Shown: piece after piece, positions 62,905-64,000 of the stretch
How the letters are laid out: each line of letters starts with the position of its first letter
Position numbering within the stretch: the first letter of the stretch is position 1
From: Sphagnum magellanicum
Lineage: Eukaryota; Streptophyta; Sphagnopsida; Sphagnales; Sphagnaceae
Reading direction: 5' to 3'
DNA length: 64,000 nucleotides
Assembly (NCBI GenBank): GCA_021904315.1
Contig: CM038911.1
Location: forward strand, 16,217,390 to 16,281,389
Notes under the pieces: generated by a model
Databases searched by the model: none
Told to the model about the DNA's origin: nothing
Seen by the model: the letters and a program-made list of their open reading frames with translations, nothing else
Position numbers and translations under genes: made by a program

Positions 62905-63130
62905 CTAGCCTTTTTTACTTGTGAAATTTTGCCAAAAAGTGAAATTAAAAATTCAAATTCTTTTATGAGGTTTTCAATCTTTGGAAATGAGAAAAAATAG
63001 GTAAAAATTGCCAAATTCATTTTTTGGTTTTCATTGTGTAACCAAAAATATTAAAAAATGATTAAATATTTTGATTTTATTTTTGGTTTGTAGCTCATTT
63101 GGCTAAATCTTCCTAATGATGATTGCCACT
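62905..63130. mobile_element. Palindrome-bearing dispersed repeat, copy at 63.1 kb
   Basis: From TTGTGAAATTTTGCCAAAAA near 62920 to TAGCTCATTTGGCTA (63091-63105) followed by AATCTTCCTAATGATGATTGCC. Orientation is the same as the 25.0-kb copy and opposite to those at 32.6, 51.3 and 63.7 kb. Confidence 0.65.
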
Positions 63131-63251
63131 TTCTTTTCATCTTCTTATGGATGATCAACACATTTACTAAAAATTCTTTTAAAAAAAACCTAGTAATGCC
63201 CCAAGGTGAAAGCATTCACAAAACAAAAGGCCTAGGATATAGCCAAGTCCA

Positions 63252-63276
63252 CCCCCCCCCCCCCCCCCCCCCCCCC
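63252..63276. repeat. Poly-C run of 25 bases
   Basis: An uninterrupted run of about 25 C residues lies within text (CCTAGGATATAGCCAAGTCC before, AATTTTGGCAATGTCCCCCA after) related to the dispersed repeat near 6480-6560. Long C/G runs can form i-motif or quadruplex structures and are prone to length error in sequencing. Confidence 0.9.
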
Positions 63277-63699
63277 AATTTTGGCAATGTCCCCCATAGG
63301 CCTTAAATTTGAAACCTTCAATGCCCTTCAATGGCATTTCTCCCTTCTAGTGAAAGGCAACTTTATTTTCCTATGTGAAGGGCACCTATAGGATATAAAC
63401 TTCACATAGTATTATTACTTAAACAATATGGTTATTAATTGAAATATAGACTCAATCCTCTACACTCCAAAGTTTATATTGTCCTGACCTTGGATTAGTG
63501 CAAGGGAGGATTAGGTCATAGTAGGATCCTTGGTGTAGTTGTTGATAAACATTTACTTTGTTGGAACATTTTGTACCATTTGGAAAATGTGTTGCTTCTA
63601 CTCAATCTTTCATGGAAAAGGGCTTAAAAACTATGTGATTTTTGATGAAATTTTAGTATACTTTCAAACAATGTTTTTTTTTCAAATTTGTGAAGGTGA

Positions 63700-63985
63700 T
63701 GAGTTTGGTAATTATCCAAAAAAGGACTTAGCCAAATTTGGCTACATGCCTTAGAGGCAAGTAAAAAACATTAGCCTTTAGGATTTCTCCTATATTGTGG
63801 TGACATGTTGGAACCTATTGTCTAAATTTGACAATTTCAAATTTTTCTCCTCAGAAAGTGGTGACTTGGACCCATTCTTTCCAACCCAGAAAAAAGAAAA
63901 GAAAGCACCATTTGTGTCATTTGCCCCTCCATTCTTTTGTGGCCATGTTGTAAAAATTTGCCAAAAAAAAAGAACACTAGTGTTA
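63700..63985. mobile_element. Palindrome-bearing dispersed repeat, copy at 63.7 kb
   Basis: It holds TTATCCAAAAAAGGACTTAG leading into the perfect palindrome TAGCCAAATTTGGCTA (63729-63744). It ends near TTTGCCAAAAAAAAAGAACACTAGTGTT (63958-63985). The last 12 bases include the palindrome AACACTAGTGTT. This copy shows the far boundary best. Confidence 0.7.
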
Positions 63986-64000
63986 AACTTCATTACAAGA

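Overview
This is AT-rich nuclear DNA from a land plant. Introns are spliced, several proteins have chloroplast-type N-termini, and spacers are full of transposon fossils. An IQUB homologue is present; in animals IQUB is a sperm-flagellum protein and flowering plants lack motile sperm. Together with a plant-type trihelix factor and a plastid-type hemerythrin-domain protein, this points to a plant with swimming sperm (moss, liverwort, hornwort, lycophyte or fern). Species is not determinable from the window.

Layout. 1.2-5.7 kb: tandem LURP-one-related (LOR) paralogues on the minus strand, one intact (206 codons) and one decayed. 5.8-18 kb: repeats, a hAT MITE, an old Ty1/copia fossil, an unrecognised block of minus-strand reading frames at 14.3-16.0 kb, and a 112-bp minisatellite. 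18.1-19.4 kb: a three-exon hemerythrin-domain gene. 19.4-25.3 kb: very AT-rich spacer. 25.5-43.1 kb is the gene-dense, more GC-rich core: a decayed ornithine carbamoyltransferase gene (+), uroporphyrinogen decarboxylase (-, seven exons), an IQUB-like gene (+, seven exons) and a two-domain GT-2-type trihelix transcription factor (-), followed by a microsatellite-rich promoter region to 44.6 kb. 44.7-64 kb: no host gene seen; it holds hAT, CACTA and pogo-like fossils, three foldback elements and degenerate tandem arrays.

The genes do not form a pathway. UROD is a plastid tetrapyrrole enzyme, the OTC relic belonged to arginine synthesis, IQUB is a ciliary protein and the trihelix protein is a regulator. 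The exon joins I propose keep the frame exactly in all five intact genes, which is the main support for the models. I found no novel defence, toxin or biosynthetic system. The least explained items are the 14.3-16.0 kb reading-frame block, the recurrent element carrying a 16-bp palindrome (seven sites), and the three foldback elements packed within 1.2 kb.
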